18,939 nucleotides of DNA, taken from Firmicutes bacterium UBA5774. Its GTDB lineage: Bacteria > Bacillota > Clostridia > Peptostreptococcales > Anaerovoracaceae. Under the pieces are notes generated by a model. It saw nothing but the letters and a program-made list of their open reading frames with translations, did no database searches and was not told where the DNA came from. Shown piece after piece: positions 1-8,035 of this stretch (the first letter of the stretch is position 1; every line of letters starts with the position of its first letter). The DNA lies in NCBI GenBank assembly GCA_002418625.1, contig DIEM01000021.1:1-18939 (forward strand). Reading direction: 5' to 3'. Made by a program: the position numbers and the translations under genes.

Positions 1-1
1 A

Positions 2-115
2 GCCATGAAGATGGAAAATGAAATTTTTTCACCGTTCAATGGAACGATCGACACGATTCAGGTTGCAAAAGGCGACGCGGTAAATGCCGGAGATGTATTA
101 CTTTCGCTGAAGTAA
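2..115 (+). CDS. Biotin carboxyl carrier protein, C-terminal end (5' truncated)
   Basis: Only the last 37 codons are in the window. They begin AMKMENEIFSPFNGTI, which contains the biotin attachment motif (A/V)MKM with the target lysine, followed by the usual half-barrel with GD.V..GD.L and the ending LLSLK. This is the biotinyl domain that carries CO2 between the carboxyltransferase and the membrane pump of sodium-translocating decarboxylases. The stop lies 33 bases before the beta-subunit gene, so the two are almost certainly one operon; the alpha and delta subunits would be expected upstream of the window. The domain alone cannot say whether the enzyme acts on oxaloacetate, methylmalonyl-CoA or glutaconyl-CoA. 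The true start is outside the window. Confidence 0.93.
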   Translation, partial: AMKMENEIFSPFNGTIDTIQVAKGDAVNAGDVLLSLK

Positions 116-148
116 CCTCCTAAAAATTTAAAAAAAGGAGGATATAAG

Positions 149-1288
149 ATGCTCATTCAAACAATAAAAGAGTTTTTGCTGAGTACCGGCTTTGCCCATA
201 TGGATTTGAGAAGCGGGATCATGATTCTCGTTTCGCTTATATTCCTGTACCTGGCGATCAAAAAAGGATTCGAGCCGCTGCTGCTGGTGCCCATCGCATT
301 CGGCATGCTGCTTTCAAATCTGCCGATAAGCGGTATTTTCTCGCCGCAGGAAGGCGAGACGGTTTACGGGCTGCTCTGGTATTTCTATCAGGGCGACCAT
401 CTGGGAATATTCCCGCCGATCATTTTCATGGGTGTCGGCGCTATGACGGACTTCGGTCCGCTGATCGCCAATCCCAAGGCGCTGCTGCTGGGAGCGGCCG
501 CCCAGTTCGGCATATTCACGACCTTTATCGGAGCCATACTGCTCGGTTTTACAGCCCAGGAGGCTTCAGCCATCGGGATCATCGGCGGAGCCGACGGCCC
601 GACGGCCATATTCATCGCAACGAAGCTGGCACCGCATCTGCTCGGAGCGATCGCTGTATCGGCATACTCCTATATGGCGCTTGTCCCGGTCATCCAGCCG
701 CCCATCATGATGGCGCTGACGACCAAAAAGGAACGCATGATCCGCATGGCACAGCTTCGCGTGGTCAGCAAGACAGAAAAAATATTGTTCCCGATCATCG
801 TGACCATCGTCGTTGTCCTGATACTGCCGCCGGCAGCGCCGCTCATCGGCATGCTGATGCTCGGAAACCTCTTCAAGGAGAGCGGCGTCACAGCGAGGCT
901 GCACGACACGGCATCCAACGCGCTCGTCAATATCGTGACGATATTCCTCGGTATATCAGTTGGCGCGTCAGCCCAGGGACCGACATTCCTTGTGCCTGAA
1001 ACACTTAAGGTATTGCTGCTGGGAGTCATTGCTTTTGCAATAGGAACTGCCGCAGGCGTGCTTCTCGGGAAACTAATGAATGTTCTGTCGGGCGGAAAGA
1101 TCAATCCGCTGATTGGCGGAGCGGGGGTTTCGGCAGTACCGATGGCCTCCCGTGTGGCACAGGTCGTCGGGGCCCGTGAGGATCCCCAGAACTTTCTGCT
1201 CATGCATGCGATGGGCCCGAATGTCGCAGGTGTCATTGGCTCGGCTGTCTGTGCAGGGGTGTTCATATCGATGTTCTCAGGGTATTGA
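149..1288 (+). CDS. Sodium-translocating decarboxylase, beta subunit (OadB/MmdB/GcdB family)
   Basis: This 379-residue integral membrane protein catalyses decarboxylation of carboxybiotin coupled to sodium export in the oxaloacetate, methylmalonyl-CoA and glutaconyl-CoA decarboxylases. It is almost entirely hydrophobic helices. Family signatures seen are MGVGAMTDFGP (about 94-104), GIIGGADGPTAIF (about 143-155, including the acidic residue expected in the ion pathway), the helix with YSYMALVPVIQPP (about 173-185), and the C-terminal GPNVAGVIGSAVCAG. Length is normal for the family. The ATG at 149 follows a strong AAGGAGG (135-141) at 7 bases. It sits directly after the biotin carrier gene and before a terminator-like hairpin, so it is the last gene of its operon. 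The substrate of the complex cannot be read from this subunit, so no gene symbol is given. Confidence 0.95.
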   Translation: MLIQTIKEFLLSTGFAHMDLRSGIMILVSLIFLYLAIKKGFEPLLLVPIAFGMLLSNLPISGIFSPQEGETVYGLLWYFYQGDHLGIFPPIIFMGVGAMTDFGPLIANPKALLLGAAAQFGIFTTFIGAILLGFTAQEASAIGIIGGADGPTAIFIATKLAPHLLGAIAVSAYSYMALVPVIQPPIMMALTTKKERMIRMAQLRVVSKTEKILFPIIVTIVVVLILPPAAPLIGMLMLGNLFKESGVTARLHDTASNALVNIVTIFLGISVGASAQGPTFLVPETLKVLLLGVIAFAIGTAAGVLLGKLMNVLSGGKINPLIGGAGVSAVPMASRVAQVVGAREDPQNFLLMHAMGPNVAGVIGSAVCAGVFISMFSGY

Positions 1289-1325
1289 TGACTGATCTAT
1301 AACCGTAAAATAATATGAATATTGG

Positions 1326-1374
1326 AAAAGGCTGCCTCGAAATGGTTGGAAAAATCATGGAGAGACAGCCTTTT
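1326..1374 (+). terminator. Terminator-like hairpin after the decarboxylase operon
   Basis: AAAAGGCTG (1326-1334) pairs with CAGCCTTTT (1366-1374). After a one-base mismatch the stem continues for three more pairs (CTC/GAG). The TTTT of the right arm followed by CTC is a short U-tract, so termination strength is uncertain. It lies 37 bases after the beta-subunit stop and before the birA promoter. Confidence 0.55.
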
Positions 1375-1407
1375 CTCAAGGGGAATCGATTTCAAGCGAT
1401 AAAGCGG

Positions 1408-1435
1408 TTGAAAAAAACCGGCGTTGTAGTACAAT
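1408..1435 (+). promoter_or_regulatory. Sigma-A-type promoter for birA
   Basis: TTGAAA (1408-1413), 16-bp spacer, TACAAT (1430-1435). Predicted initiation near 1442 leaves a leader of about 26 bases before the birA ATG at 1468. Its position inside the longer open frame that begins at 1315 argues against that upstream start. Confidence 0.6.
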
Positions 1436-1467
1436 GGAAATTACTTTACAGATCACGGAGGGCGGTC

Positions 1468-2445
1468 ATGAGGAACACGATTCTTTGCATGCTGGTACGT
1501 GGCGGGAACGGCTTCGTTTCCGGTGAGGAAATGAGCAGGACGGCCGGGATCAGCAGGGCGGCGGTGTGGAAGCATATTGAAAGCCTTAAGAAAGACGGAT
1601 ATGAAATCGAATCCGTCACAAAGAAGGGATATCGGCTGGCAAACGGTCCGGAAATGATGGAGACGGTTTTTTATCGATTGCCCGATGACTGCCGCATTGG
1701 CAGAGAGCATGTCTATCTTGAAGAAATCGATTCAACAAGCACATATGCAAAGAAAGCATCGGACAGCATGCCGGACGGCGCCGTCATACTGGCAGACAGG
1801 CAGACGGCGGGAAGAGGCCGGCGGGGACGGCAATGGGATTCCGCTGCAGGCAAAGGCATCTGGATGTCGATTGTTTTCAAGCCTTCGATCCAAATGTCAG
1901 AAGCGGTCATGATGACGCAGATGGCCGGAGCGTCAGTATGCGACGCACTGCTGCGTCTCGGATATGAAGCGGCGATCAAGTGGCCCAATGATATCGTCAT
2001 AGGCGGCAAAAAGGTCTGCGGCATTCTCGCTGAGATGGAAGGGGAGCCGGAGGGGCTCCATCACGTCATCGTCGGAATCGGCGTGAATGTGAACCATCAA
2101 GAGCAGGATTTTCCGGAAGAAATAAGAAATAAGGCGACGTCACTGATGCTGGTTTCGGGAAGGACTGCCTGTCGAAGCGATATCCTTATTGAAATATTGA
2201 CTCGTCTGGATTATTATTATCAATGTATCGCGGAGCATCGAACCAATGAGATCATAGAATTTTGCAGAGAAAATTCCGCAACGCTTGGCAGGGAAGTCAC
2301 AGTCATATCCGGAGACGGCAGCGTCACTGGAAAAGCAGTGGCGCTGACCGGAGCAGGCGGCCTGATCATCGAAGATACGGCGGGGCAAGCCATGGAAATC
2401 ATTTCAGGCGAAGTGTCTGTCAGAGGCATCTATGGATATGTCTAG
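1468..2445 (+). CDS. birA: Bifunctional biotin-protein ligase and biotin operon repressor
   Basis: BirA activates biotin to biotinyl-AMP and transfers it to the MKM lysine of biotin carrier domains; forms with an N-terminal winged helix also repress biotin genes. The 325-residue product has a winged helix-turn-helix at about 1-65 (SGEEMSRTAGISRAAVWKHI, then KKGYRL). The ligase core follows with EEIDSTSTYAK, the biotinyl-AMP loop GRGRRGRQW, KWPNDIV, and GIGVNVNH. A C-terminal SH3-like domain ends the protein. The start at 1468 is preferred: GGAGG at 1457-1461 is well placed, the length is normal, and a promoter and hairpin lie upstream. The frame is open back to 1315, which would add an atypical 51-residue basic extension. 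It lies next to the biotin carrier gene, its probable substrate. No biotin synthesis or transport gene is visible for it to repress. Confidence 0.95.
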   Translation: MRNTILCMLVRGGNGFVSGEEMSRTAGISRAAVWKHIESLKKDGYEIESVTKKGYRLANGPEMMETVFYRLPDDCRIGREHVYLEEIDSTSTYAKKASDSMPDGAVILADRQTAGRGRRGRQWDSAAGKGIWMSIVFKPSIQMSEAVMMTQMAGASVCDALLRLGYEAAIKWPNDIVIGGKKVCGILAEMEGEPEGLHHVIVGIGVNVNHQEQDFPEEIRNKATSLMLVSGRTACRSDILIEILTRLDYYYQCIAEHRTNEIIEFCRENSATLGREVTVISGDGSVTGKAVALTGAGGLIIEDTAGQAMEIISGEVSVRGIYGYV

Positions 2446-2502
2446 GCAAGTCAGCCGCGGTCAAGGTATTTATAATGCTATTGAATGAAGGAGTGAACCG
2501 AT

Positions 2503-3321
2503 ATGCTATTAGCTTTTGACGTTGGCAACACGAATATCGTACTGGGCGTGTTCAAAGATGGCGATCTGATTCAAAACTGGCGCGTAGAAACAGACAAGAA
2601 TAAGAGCGCCGATGAGTATGGGATGCTGGTCAACCAATTTTTCACTTATGAAGGATTGGATACGAATGACGTGAAGGACATCATCATATCTACGGTCGTG
2701 CCCCCGATCGTCTACACATTGCAACATATGTCGATGAAGTATTTCAACAAGAGGGCGATCGTCGTCGGCCCCGGGGTCAGGACCGGCATGATCATAAAAT
2801 ACGACAACCCAAAGCAGGTGGGCTCTGACAGGATCGTCAACTCGGTGGCGGCATTCGCAAAATACGGCGGCCCGCTGATCATCGTCGATTTTGGTACGGC
2901 GACAACATTCTGCGCGGTTTCCGAGAAAGCAGAATATCTGGGCGGGACCATCGCTCCGGGCTTGAAAATCGCATCCGAGGCGCTTTTTGAAAAAACAGCG
3001 AAGCTGCCAAGAGTCGAGTTGGAAGAGCCCGGGCATGTGATCTGCAAAAATACCATCGAGAGCATGCAGTCCGGTCTGGTATATGGACATATGGGACTGG
3101 TTGAATACATCGTCAACAGGATGAAAAAGGAACTGTCTCCGGAAGATGGAGGCAAAAGGGTCAAGGTCATCGGGACTGGAGGCATGGCGACGCTGATCGC
3201 CGGCGGCATAGGCTGTATCGACGAAATCGACAAAATGCTGACATTGGAAGGCTTGCAGATCATTTATGAAAAAAACCGGCATGAGCCAAAAAAATCCGCA
3301 AGCTGCGATCCGGGGCTTTAG
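2503..3321 (+). CDS. coaX: Type III pantothenate kinase
   Basis: CoaX phosphorylates pantothenate to 4'-phosphopantothenate, the first step of CoA synthesis; type III enzymes are ASKHA-fold proteins. Seen are the phosphate-binding DVGNTN (6-11), GPGVRTGM (89-96), the GSDRIVN segment with the catalytic-type Asp near 109, VDFGTATTF (128-136), GGTIAPG (147-153), NTIESMQSG (183-191) and GTGGMA near 225. At 272 residues it is slightly longer than the usual 255-260; the excess is a polar tail after YEKNRH that ends KKSASCDPGL. AAGGAG (2488-2493) precedes the ATG by 9 bases. It follows birA by 57 bases and precedes dusB by 41, the typical clostridial order. Confidence 0.95.
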   Translation: MLLAFDVGNTNIVLGVFKDGDLIQNWRVETDKNKSADEYGMLVNQFFTYEGLDTNDVKDIIISTVVPPIVYTLQHMSMKYFNKRAIVVGPGVRTGMIIKYDNPKQVGSDRIVNSVAAFAKYGGPLIIVDFGTATTFCAVSEKAEYLGGTIAPGLKIASEALFEKTAKLPRVELEEPGHVICKNTIESMQSGLVYGHMGLVEYIVNRMKKELSPEDGGKRVKVIGTGGMATLIAGGIGCIDEIDKMLTLEGLQIIYEKNRHEPKKSASCDPGL

Positions 3322-3362
3322 AACCGGCAGTGCCCGAATTGAAATGAAAGCGGTAATGAAAT

Positions 3363-4358
3363 ATGCCATTAAAAATTGAACCTGTAACAAAAAGGCTGCG
3401 CATCGGCGATGTCGCGCTGGACAATCCTTTCATATTGGCGCCGATGGCCGGCATTACCGACAGCCCCTTCAGGAGGCTGTGCAGGAGTTTTGGCTGCAGC
3501 CTGGCTTTTTCGGAGATGATCAGCGCCAAAGGCCTATACTATAATGACAGGTCCACGGAGAAGCTGCTGAGAATACATCAGGACGAAAAACCGGTGGCAT
3601 ACCAGATTTTTGGATCTGATCCGGATTGCATGGCGCTTGCGGCGAAAAAACTCGAATGCAGGGAAAATGTCATCATCGATATTAATATGGGCTGTCCCGT
3701 GCCGAAGGTCGTAAAGGGCGGAGACGGATCTGCGCTGATGACGGATCCGATTTTGGCTCGAAAAATCATCGAGGCTGTCGTCGGATCGACTGAAAAGCCG
3801 GTCACGGTCAAGATAAGACTGGGCTGGGACAGAAATTCCGTCAATGCGCTTGAAATAGCCAGGATCGCCGAGGGTTCGGGCGTCTCGGCCATCAGTGTGC
3901 ATGGGCGGACACGGGAGCAGTTCTACAACGGGAGCGCAGACTGGTCCTATATTGCCAAAGTCAAGTCAAACATAGGCATTCCCGTTATCGGCAGCGGCGA
4001 TGTCTTTTCAGCGGACGACGCCGTACGCATGCTGGAAGTGACGGGCTGCGACTTTGTCATGATTGCGAGAGGCGCGCTTGGAAATCCGTGGATATTCCGG
4101 GATTCGCTGGCAATCTGGCGTGGCGAAAAACGGCCGCCGGCGCCCGGACTTGCGGATAAATTGCCGGTCATCGTCAGCCAGCTTGATATGCTCATGGAAG
4201 AAAAAGGCGAGTATGCTGCCGTCAGGGAGATGAGAAAACACCTGGGATGGTACCTGAAAGGCTCGCGCGGAGCGGCGGAAGCGAGGCGGCGAGCCAACGG
4301 ACTGGATCGGTATGAACAGGTCAGGACGCTCCTCGAGGATCTGGCTTCACATGTATGA
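3363..4358 (+). CDS. dusB: tRNA-dihydrouridine synthase, DusB/NifR3 type
   Basis: This FMN enzyme reduces specific uridines in tRNA to dihydrouridine. The 331-residue product has a TIM-barrel core with LAPMAGITDSPFR (25-37, FMN site), DINMGCPVPKVVKGGDGSAL with the catalytic Cys at about 111, KIRLGW, SVHGRTREQFYNGSADW, IGSGDV and IARGALGNPWIF (phosphate-binding end of the barrel). A helical tRNA-binding C-terminal domain follows, with MRKHLGWYLKG. The ribosome binding site is weak: only GAAAG-like bases at about 3346-3350 lie upstream of the ATG. Translation may depend partly on coupling to coaX, 41 bases upstream. It is the last gene before the greA promoter. DusB is the best match by motif; other Dus subfamilies are possible. 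Confidence 0.93.
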   Translation: MPLKIEPVTKRLRIGDVALDNPFILAPMAGITDSPFRRLCRSFGCSLAFSEMISAKGLYYNDRSTEKLLRIHQDEKPVAYQIFGSDPDCMALAAKKLECRENVIIDINMGCPVPKVVKGGDGSALMTDPILARKIIEAVVGSTEKPVTVKIRLGWDRNSVNALEIARIAEGSGVSAISVHGRTREQFYNGSADWSYIAKVKSNIGIPVIGSGDVFSADDAVRMLEVTGCDFVMIARGALGNPWIFRDSLAIWRGEKRPPAPGLADKLPVIVSQLDMLMEEKGEYAAVREMRKHLGWYLKGSRGAAEARRRANGLDRYEQVRTLLEDLASHV

Positions 4359-4418
4359 TGGAATATGTTTCGACGGTGGCCGGGCATGGACGGAATGGCT
4401 TTGAATAGTCCGGAATGC

Positions 4419-4447
4419 TTGACTTTTTAGGGAATTCGGTTTATAAT
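4419..4447 (+). promoter_or_regulatory. Near-consensus sigma-A promoter for greA-lysS
   Basis: TTGACT (4419-4424), 17-bp spacer, TATAAT (4442-4447). Predicted start is near 4454, giving a leader of about 64 bases to the greA ATG. This is the best promoter in the window and marks the boundary between the coaX-dusB and greA-lysS units. Confidence 0.8.
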
Positions 4448-4517
4448 ATTGCGCATATAGGCGCGGTCCAAGGCACTCAAAAGCCCATCAGGCGCAGATA
4501 GAGAAGGAGATATCACA

Positions 4518-4997
4518 ATGGCAGAAGGAATATTGTTAACCCGGGAAGGTTATGAGAAAATCGTGGCTGAACTCGAAGAATTGATCACGGTAAAGAGAAA
4601 AGAAGTTGCAGAGCGAATTAAGGAAGCGATTTCCTATGGAGATATTTCTGAAAACTCGGAGTATGATTCTGCCAAAAATGAACAGGCCGAGCTCGAGGAA
4701 AGAATCAATAAGCTTGAAAACATGGTCAGAATCGCGAAAATCATCGATGAAAACAGTATTTCATCTGATTTTGTGAATATTGGGCTCAAGGTCAAGGTCA
4801 AGAATCTGTCCAACAAGACCAAAGATATAATAGAATATACGATTGTCGGTTCCACGGAAGCAGATCCTTATGAAGGAAAAATTTCGAACGAATCGCTTGT
4901 CGGCAAAGCGCTCCTTGGCAAAAAAGTCAAAGACAAGGTGGAAATCGCGGTCCCTGACGGCGTCGTAAAATATGAAGTTATGGAAATAAGCAAATAA
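4518..4997 (+). CDS. greA: Transcription elongation factor GreA
   Basis: GreA binds RNA polymerase through the secondary channel and stimulates cleavage of the backtracked transcript. The 159-residue length is typical. The N-terminal antiparallel coiled coil (about 10-75) carries the tip motif GDISENSEYD; Asp42 and Glu45 correspond to the acidic pair that coordinates the catalytic metal. The C-terminal FKBP-like domain has EYTIVGSTEADPYEGKIS and GKALLGKKVKD. AGAAGGAG before the ATG is a good ribosome binding site. It is transcribed from the promoter at 4419-4447 and followed after 23 bases by lysS, a common clostridial pair. Confidence 0.97.
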   Translation: MAEGILLTREGYEKIVAELEELITVKRKEVAERIKEAISYGDISENSEYDSAKNEQAELEERINKLENMVRIAKIIDENSISSDFVNIGLKVKVKNLSNKTKDIIEYTIVGSTEADPYEGKISNESLVGKALLGKKVKDKVEIAVPDGVVKYEVMEISK

Positions 4998-5020
4998 GAT
5001 CATTCGAAGAAGGTGTGAAT

Positions 5021-6538
5021 ATGAGTACAGACCAGACAAATACGCAGCAACCCCAAACCGGCCCGGCTGAAGAGGCCAACCTGACTGAAGTGCTTCGCGT
5101 CAGGAGAGAGAAACTGGCTAAACTGCAGGAAATGGGCAGGAATCCTTTCGTCATCGAAAAGTGGGATGTCAAGGATTACAGCGGTGACATCAAGGAAAAT
5201 TTTGACAGCATGGAAGGAAAAAGCGTTGTCGCTGCCGGAAGGATCATGGCAAAGCGCCAGATGGGCAAGGCTTCATTTATAGATATCCAGGACAAGCAGG
5301 GCAGGATACAATGCTATGTCAGGCAGGATGCCATCGGCGATGAGGAATATGACATATTCATCACCTATGATATCGGGGATATCGTCGGCATAATCGGCGA
5401 GGTTTTCAGGACAAAGCATGGGGAGATATCCATCAAGACGCAGAAGGTCGTTCTTTTGTCGAAATCCCTTCAAGTGCTTCCGGAAAAGTTCCATGGACTG
5501 AAGGACCAGGATATCCGCTATCGCCAGAGATATGTGGACCTGATCGTCAACCCGGAAGTGCGAAATACGTTTTACCTGCGTTCGAAAATGATCAAGGAAA
5601 TCAAGAATTTCCTCGAGGACAGAGATTACCTCGAAGTCGATACACCGATCCTGACGACTATTGCCGGGGGCGCCAACGCAAGACCGTTCGTAACGCATCA
5701 TAATACGCTCGACCTTGATATGAAGCTTCGCATTTCCAATGAGCTTTACCTTAAGAGACTGATCGTCGGCGGATTCGACCGCGTTTATGAAATGGGCAAG
5801 ATGTTCAGGAACGAGGGCATGTCACCAAAGCATAATCCTGAGTTCACTTCGATGGAATTGTACCAGGCATATGCGGATTTTGACGATATGATGGAGCTTA
5901 CTGAAAATCTGATCTCCACTGTCGCGCAGAAGGTGCTCGGCACTATGAAAATTGATTATCAGGGCAAGCAATTTGACCTTACGCCGCCCTGGAGGCGTCT
6001 CAAAATGGAAGACGCAGTCAAGGAATGGGTCGGAGAAGATTTTACACAGATCAATACGGATGAGGAAGCCAGAGCAATCGCTAAAAAGCATCATCTGGAG
6101 GACGCCGATAAGCTGACCAGGGGACTTGTCATCAATTCCCTTTTCGAAGCCTATTGCGAGGAGCATCTGATGCAGCCGACGTTCATCACGCATCACCCGG
6201 TCGACGTATCGCCGCTCGCTAAAAGGGATCCTGAGGATCCTAGAAGAACGAAGAGATTCGAAGCCTTCATCAACACATGGGAGGTGGCCAACGCGTTTTC
6301 GGAGCTGAATGATCCCATCGACCAGAAACAGCGCTTTATCGAGCAGCAGGCGCAGCTGGACAGCGGAGACGATGAAGCCCATCCAATGGATGAGGATTTT
6401 GTCAATGCGCTCGAGGTGGGACTGCCGCCGACCGGCGGGCTGGGGATCGGGATCGATAGGGTCATCATCCTGCTGACCAATTCTCCATCAATAAGAGATA
6501 TCATTCTATTCCCGACGATGAAGCCGATAGACAGGTAG
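5021..6538 (+). CDS. lysS: Lysyl-tRNA synthetase, class II
   Basis: Charges tRNA-Lys with lysine. The 505-residue product has an N-terminal OB-fold anticodon-binding domain at about 55-170 (GRIMAKRQMGKASFIDIQD). The class II core then shows motif 1 around NFLEDRDYLEVDTPIL, motif 2 with MFRNEGMSPKHNPEF and MELYQAY, and motif 3 GLGIGIDRVIILLTNSPSIR near the C-terminus. AAGAAGG (5007-5013) lies 7 bases before the ATG at 5021; an in-frame GTG at 5015 is too close to it, so the ATG is preferred. The short Gln/Pro-rich N-terminus precedes a conserved basic helix (LRVRREKLAKLQE). It is co-transcribed with greA and followed by a terminator-like hairpin. Confidence 0.97.
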   Translation: MSTDQTNTQQPQTGPAEEANLTEVLRVRREKLAKLQEMGRNPFVIEKWDVKDYSGDIKENFDSMEGKSVVAAGRIMAKRQMGKASFIDIQDKQGRIQCYVRQDAIGDEEYDIFITYDIGDIVGIIGEVFRTKHGEISIKTQKVVLLSKSLQVLPEKFHGLKDQDIRYRQRYVDLIVNPEVRNTFYLRSKMIKEIKNFLEDRDYLEVDTPILTTIAGGANARPFVTHHNTLDLDMKLRISNELYLKRLIVGGFDRVYEMGKMFRNEGMSPKHNPEFTSMELYQAYADFDDMMELTENLISTVAQKVLGTMKIDYQGKQFDLTPPWRRLKMEDAVKEWVGEDFTQINTDEEARAIAKKHHLEDADKLTRGLVINSLFEAYCEEHLMQPTFITHHPVDVSPLAKRDPEDPRRTKRFEAFINTWEVANAFSELNDPIDQKQRFIEQQAQLDSGDDEAHPMDEDFVNALEVGLPPTGGLGIGIDRVIILLTNSPSIRDIILFPTMKPIDR

Positions 6539-6552
6539 TACCAAAGAGATCC

Positions 6553-6586
6553 AAACGGGACGTGTCTTCTGTGCACGTCCTGTTTT
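6553..6586 (+). terminator. Terminator-like hairpin between lysS and asnS
   Basis: A 12-bp stem: 6553-6564 (AAACGGGACGTG) pairs with 6574-6585 (CACGTCCTGTTT), with one G-T pair and a 9-base loop. It is followed by TTTTCAGTTTT. The U-tract is interrupted and the asnS ribosome binding site begins 8 bases later, so it may terminate only in part. Confidence 0.65.
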
Positions 6587-6611
6587 CAGTTTTAAGGAGA
6601 TGATGCAGAAT

Positions 6612-8006
6612 ATGAAAGATGTATTGGTCAAGGAACTATACGCAGCGCCCGAAGCGTTTGCAGACGGGGAAATCCGAGTAAGAGGCTGGGTCAGGACAAA
6701 CAGGAATTCCAACAAGTTCGGATTCATAGAGCTTAATGATGGAAGCTTTTTCAAGTCGGTCCAAATCGTATATGAAGACAGTAAAATAGATAATTACGAT
6801 GCCATATCCAAAGCGGGCGTGGCGGCTGCGCTATCCGTGACGGGTCGGCTTGAGCTGACCCCTTCGGCGCGGCAGCCATTTGAGATCAAGGCTGCATCTA
6901 TACTGGTCGAGGCGGCATCCGATCCGGACTATCCGCTGCAGAAAAAAAGGCACAGCCTGGAATTCCTAAGGGAGATCGCCCATCTCAGACCGAGGAGCAA
7001 TACGTTCTCGGCCGTTTTCCGCGTGCGCTCGCTTGTGGCCTTTGCGATCCACAAATTCTTTCAGGAGAAAGGCTTCGTCTATGTCCATACGCCGATCATC
7101 ACGGGAAGCGACTGCGAGGGCGCCGGTGAAATGTTCCGCGTCACAACGCTGGACCTGATGGATCCGCCAAGGAATGAAGGCGGCAGGATCGATTACACGG
7201 AAGACTTTTTCGGCAAGGAAACGAGCCTGACAGTCAGTGGCCAGCTTGAAGCGGAGGCTTATGCGCTGGCATTCAGAAAAGTATATACATTCGGCCCGAC
7301 CTTCAGGGCTGAGAATTCCAATACAGCCCGGCATGCATCCGAATTCTGGATGATCGAGCCGGAGGTCGCCTTTGCCGATATCAATGACAATATGGCTCTG
7401 GCTGAGGAAATGATCAAGTACATCATCAGCTACGTGCTGGAAAACGCACCGGAGGAAATGGTTTTTTTCAATGAGTTCATGGACAAGGGGCTTGCCGAAA
7501 GGCTCAAGTCCATAGTGTCATCGGATTTCGCCCGTGTGACTTATACCGAAGCTGTTGAGCTGCTTCAGAAATCCGGACGCGAATTCCAGTTTCCGGTCAT
7601 TTGGGGCATCGACCTTCAGACGGAGCATGAGCGGTATCTGACGGAAGAGATCTATAAGAAGCCGGTGTTTGTCATCAATTACCCAAAAGGGATCAAGGCA
7701 TTCTATATGAGAATGAACGATGATGGCGAGACCGTTGCCGCAATGGACCTTCTGGTGCCGGGCATCGGGGAGATCATCGGCGGCAGCCAGAGAGAAGAGC
7801 GATATGACAGGCTGGTGGAGCGCATGACCGAGAGCGGCCTTGATCCGGAGGATTACTGGTGGTATCTCGATCTTCGAAAGTACGGCGGTGCTGTCCATGC
7901 AGGCTACGGACTCGGCTTCGAGAGGATCATCATGTATATCACCGGAGTATCCAATATCCGCGACGTGCTGCCATTCCCAAGAACACCCAAGACTGCGGAA
8001 TTTTAA
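6612..8006 (+). CDS. asnS: Asparaginyl-tRNA synthetase, class II
   Basis: Charges tRNA-Asn directly with asparagine. An N-terminal OB-fold (about 15-100: IRVRGWVRTNRNSNKFGFIE) is followed by HLRPRSNTFSAVFRVRS. The class II core has motif 1 FFQEKGFVYVHTPIITGSDC, motif 2 FRAENSNTARHASEFWMIEP, and motif 3 GYGLGFERIIMYITGVSNIR with the ending PFPRTPKTAEF. SGQLEAEAYA is typical of AsnRS. The ATG at 6612 gives 464 residues. In-frame ATGs at 6600 and 6603 lie 0 and 3 bases from AAGGAG (6594-6599) and are too close, whereas 6612 is 12 bases away, so the exact start is uncertain. No promoter is obvious between the lysS hairpin and this gene; readthrough from greA-lysS or a promoter inside lysS is likely. 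Confidence 0.96.
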   Translation: MKDVLVKELYAAPEAFADGEIRVRGWVRTNRNSNKFGFIELNDGSFFKSVQIVYEDSKIDNYDAISKAGVAAALSVTGRLELTPSARQPFEIKAASILVEAASDPDYPLQKKRHSLEFLREIAHLRPRSNTFSAVFRVRSLVAFAIHKFFQEKGFVYVHTPIITGSDCEGAGEMFRVTTLDLMDPPRNEGGRIDYTEDFFGKETSLTVSGQLEAEAYALAFRKVYTFGPTFRAENSNTARHASEFWMIEPEVAFADINDNMALAEEMIKYIISYVLENAPEEMVFFNEFMDKGLAERLKSIVSSDFARVTYTEAVELLQKSGREFQFPVIWGIDLQTEHERYLTEEIYKKPVFVINYPKGIKAFYMRMNDDGETVAAMDLLVPGIGEIIGGSQREERYDRLVERMTESGLDPEDYWWYLDLRKYGGAVHAGYGLGFERIIMYITGVSNIRDVLPFPRTPKTAEF

Positions 8007-8035
8007 TCGGCCGTAGGCCGGAAGGTAGTGATAAT

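Noticed and set aside
1315..1467. Upstream extension of birA by 51 codons
   Set aside because: It contains the terminator-like hairpin and the birA promoter, lacks a ribosome binding site, and would place an atypical extension before the helix-turn-helix.
2471..2476. TATAAT before coaX as a separate promoter
   Set aside because: A perfect -10, but no -35-like box lies 16-18 bp upstream and there is no extended TG; readthrough from birA is sufficient.
2509..3390. Minus-strand open frame of 293 codons opposite coaX
   Set aside because: It is antisense to a gene with complete catalytic motifs, has no recognisable domain and a His/Asp/Arg-rich composition typical of a shadow frame.
6539..6611. 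T-box riboswitch before asnS or lysS
   Set aside because: The leaders are too short and lack the conserved T-box sequence (AGGGTGGNACCGCG-like) and a specifier stem.
7859..8035. Upstream extension of the first Gate gene into asnS
   Set aside because: The residues are charged and unrelated to Gate domains and overlap conserved asnS motif 3; the GTG at 8036 has a ribosome binding site.
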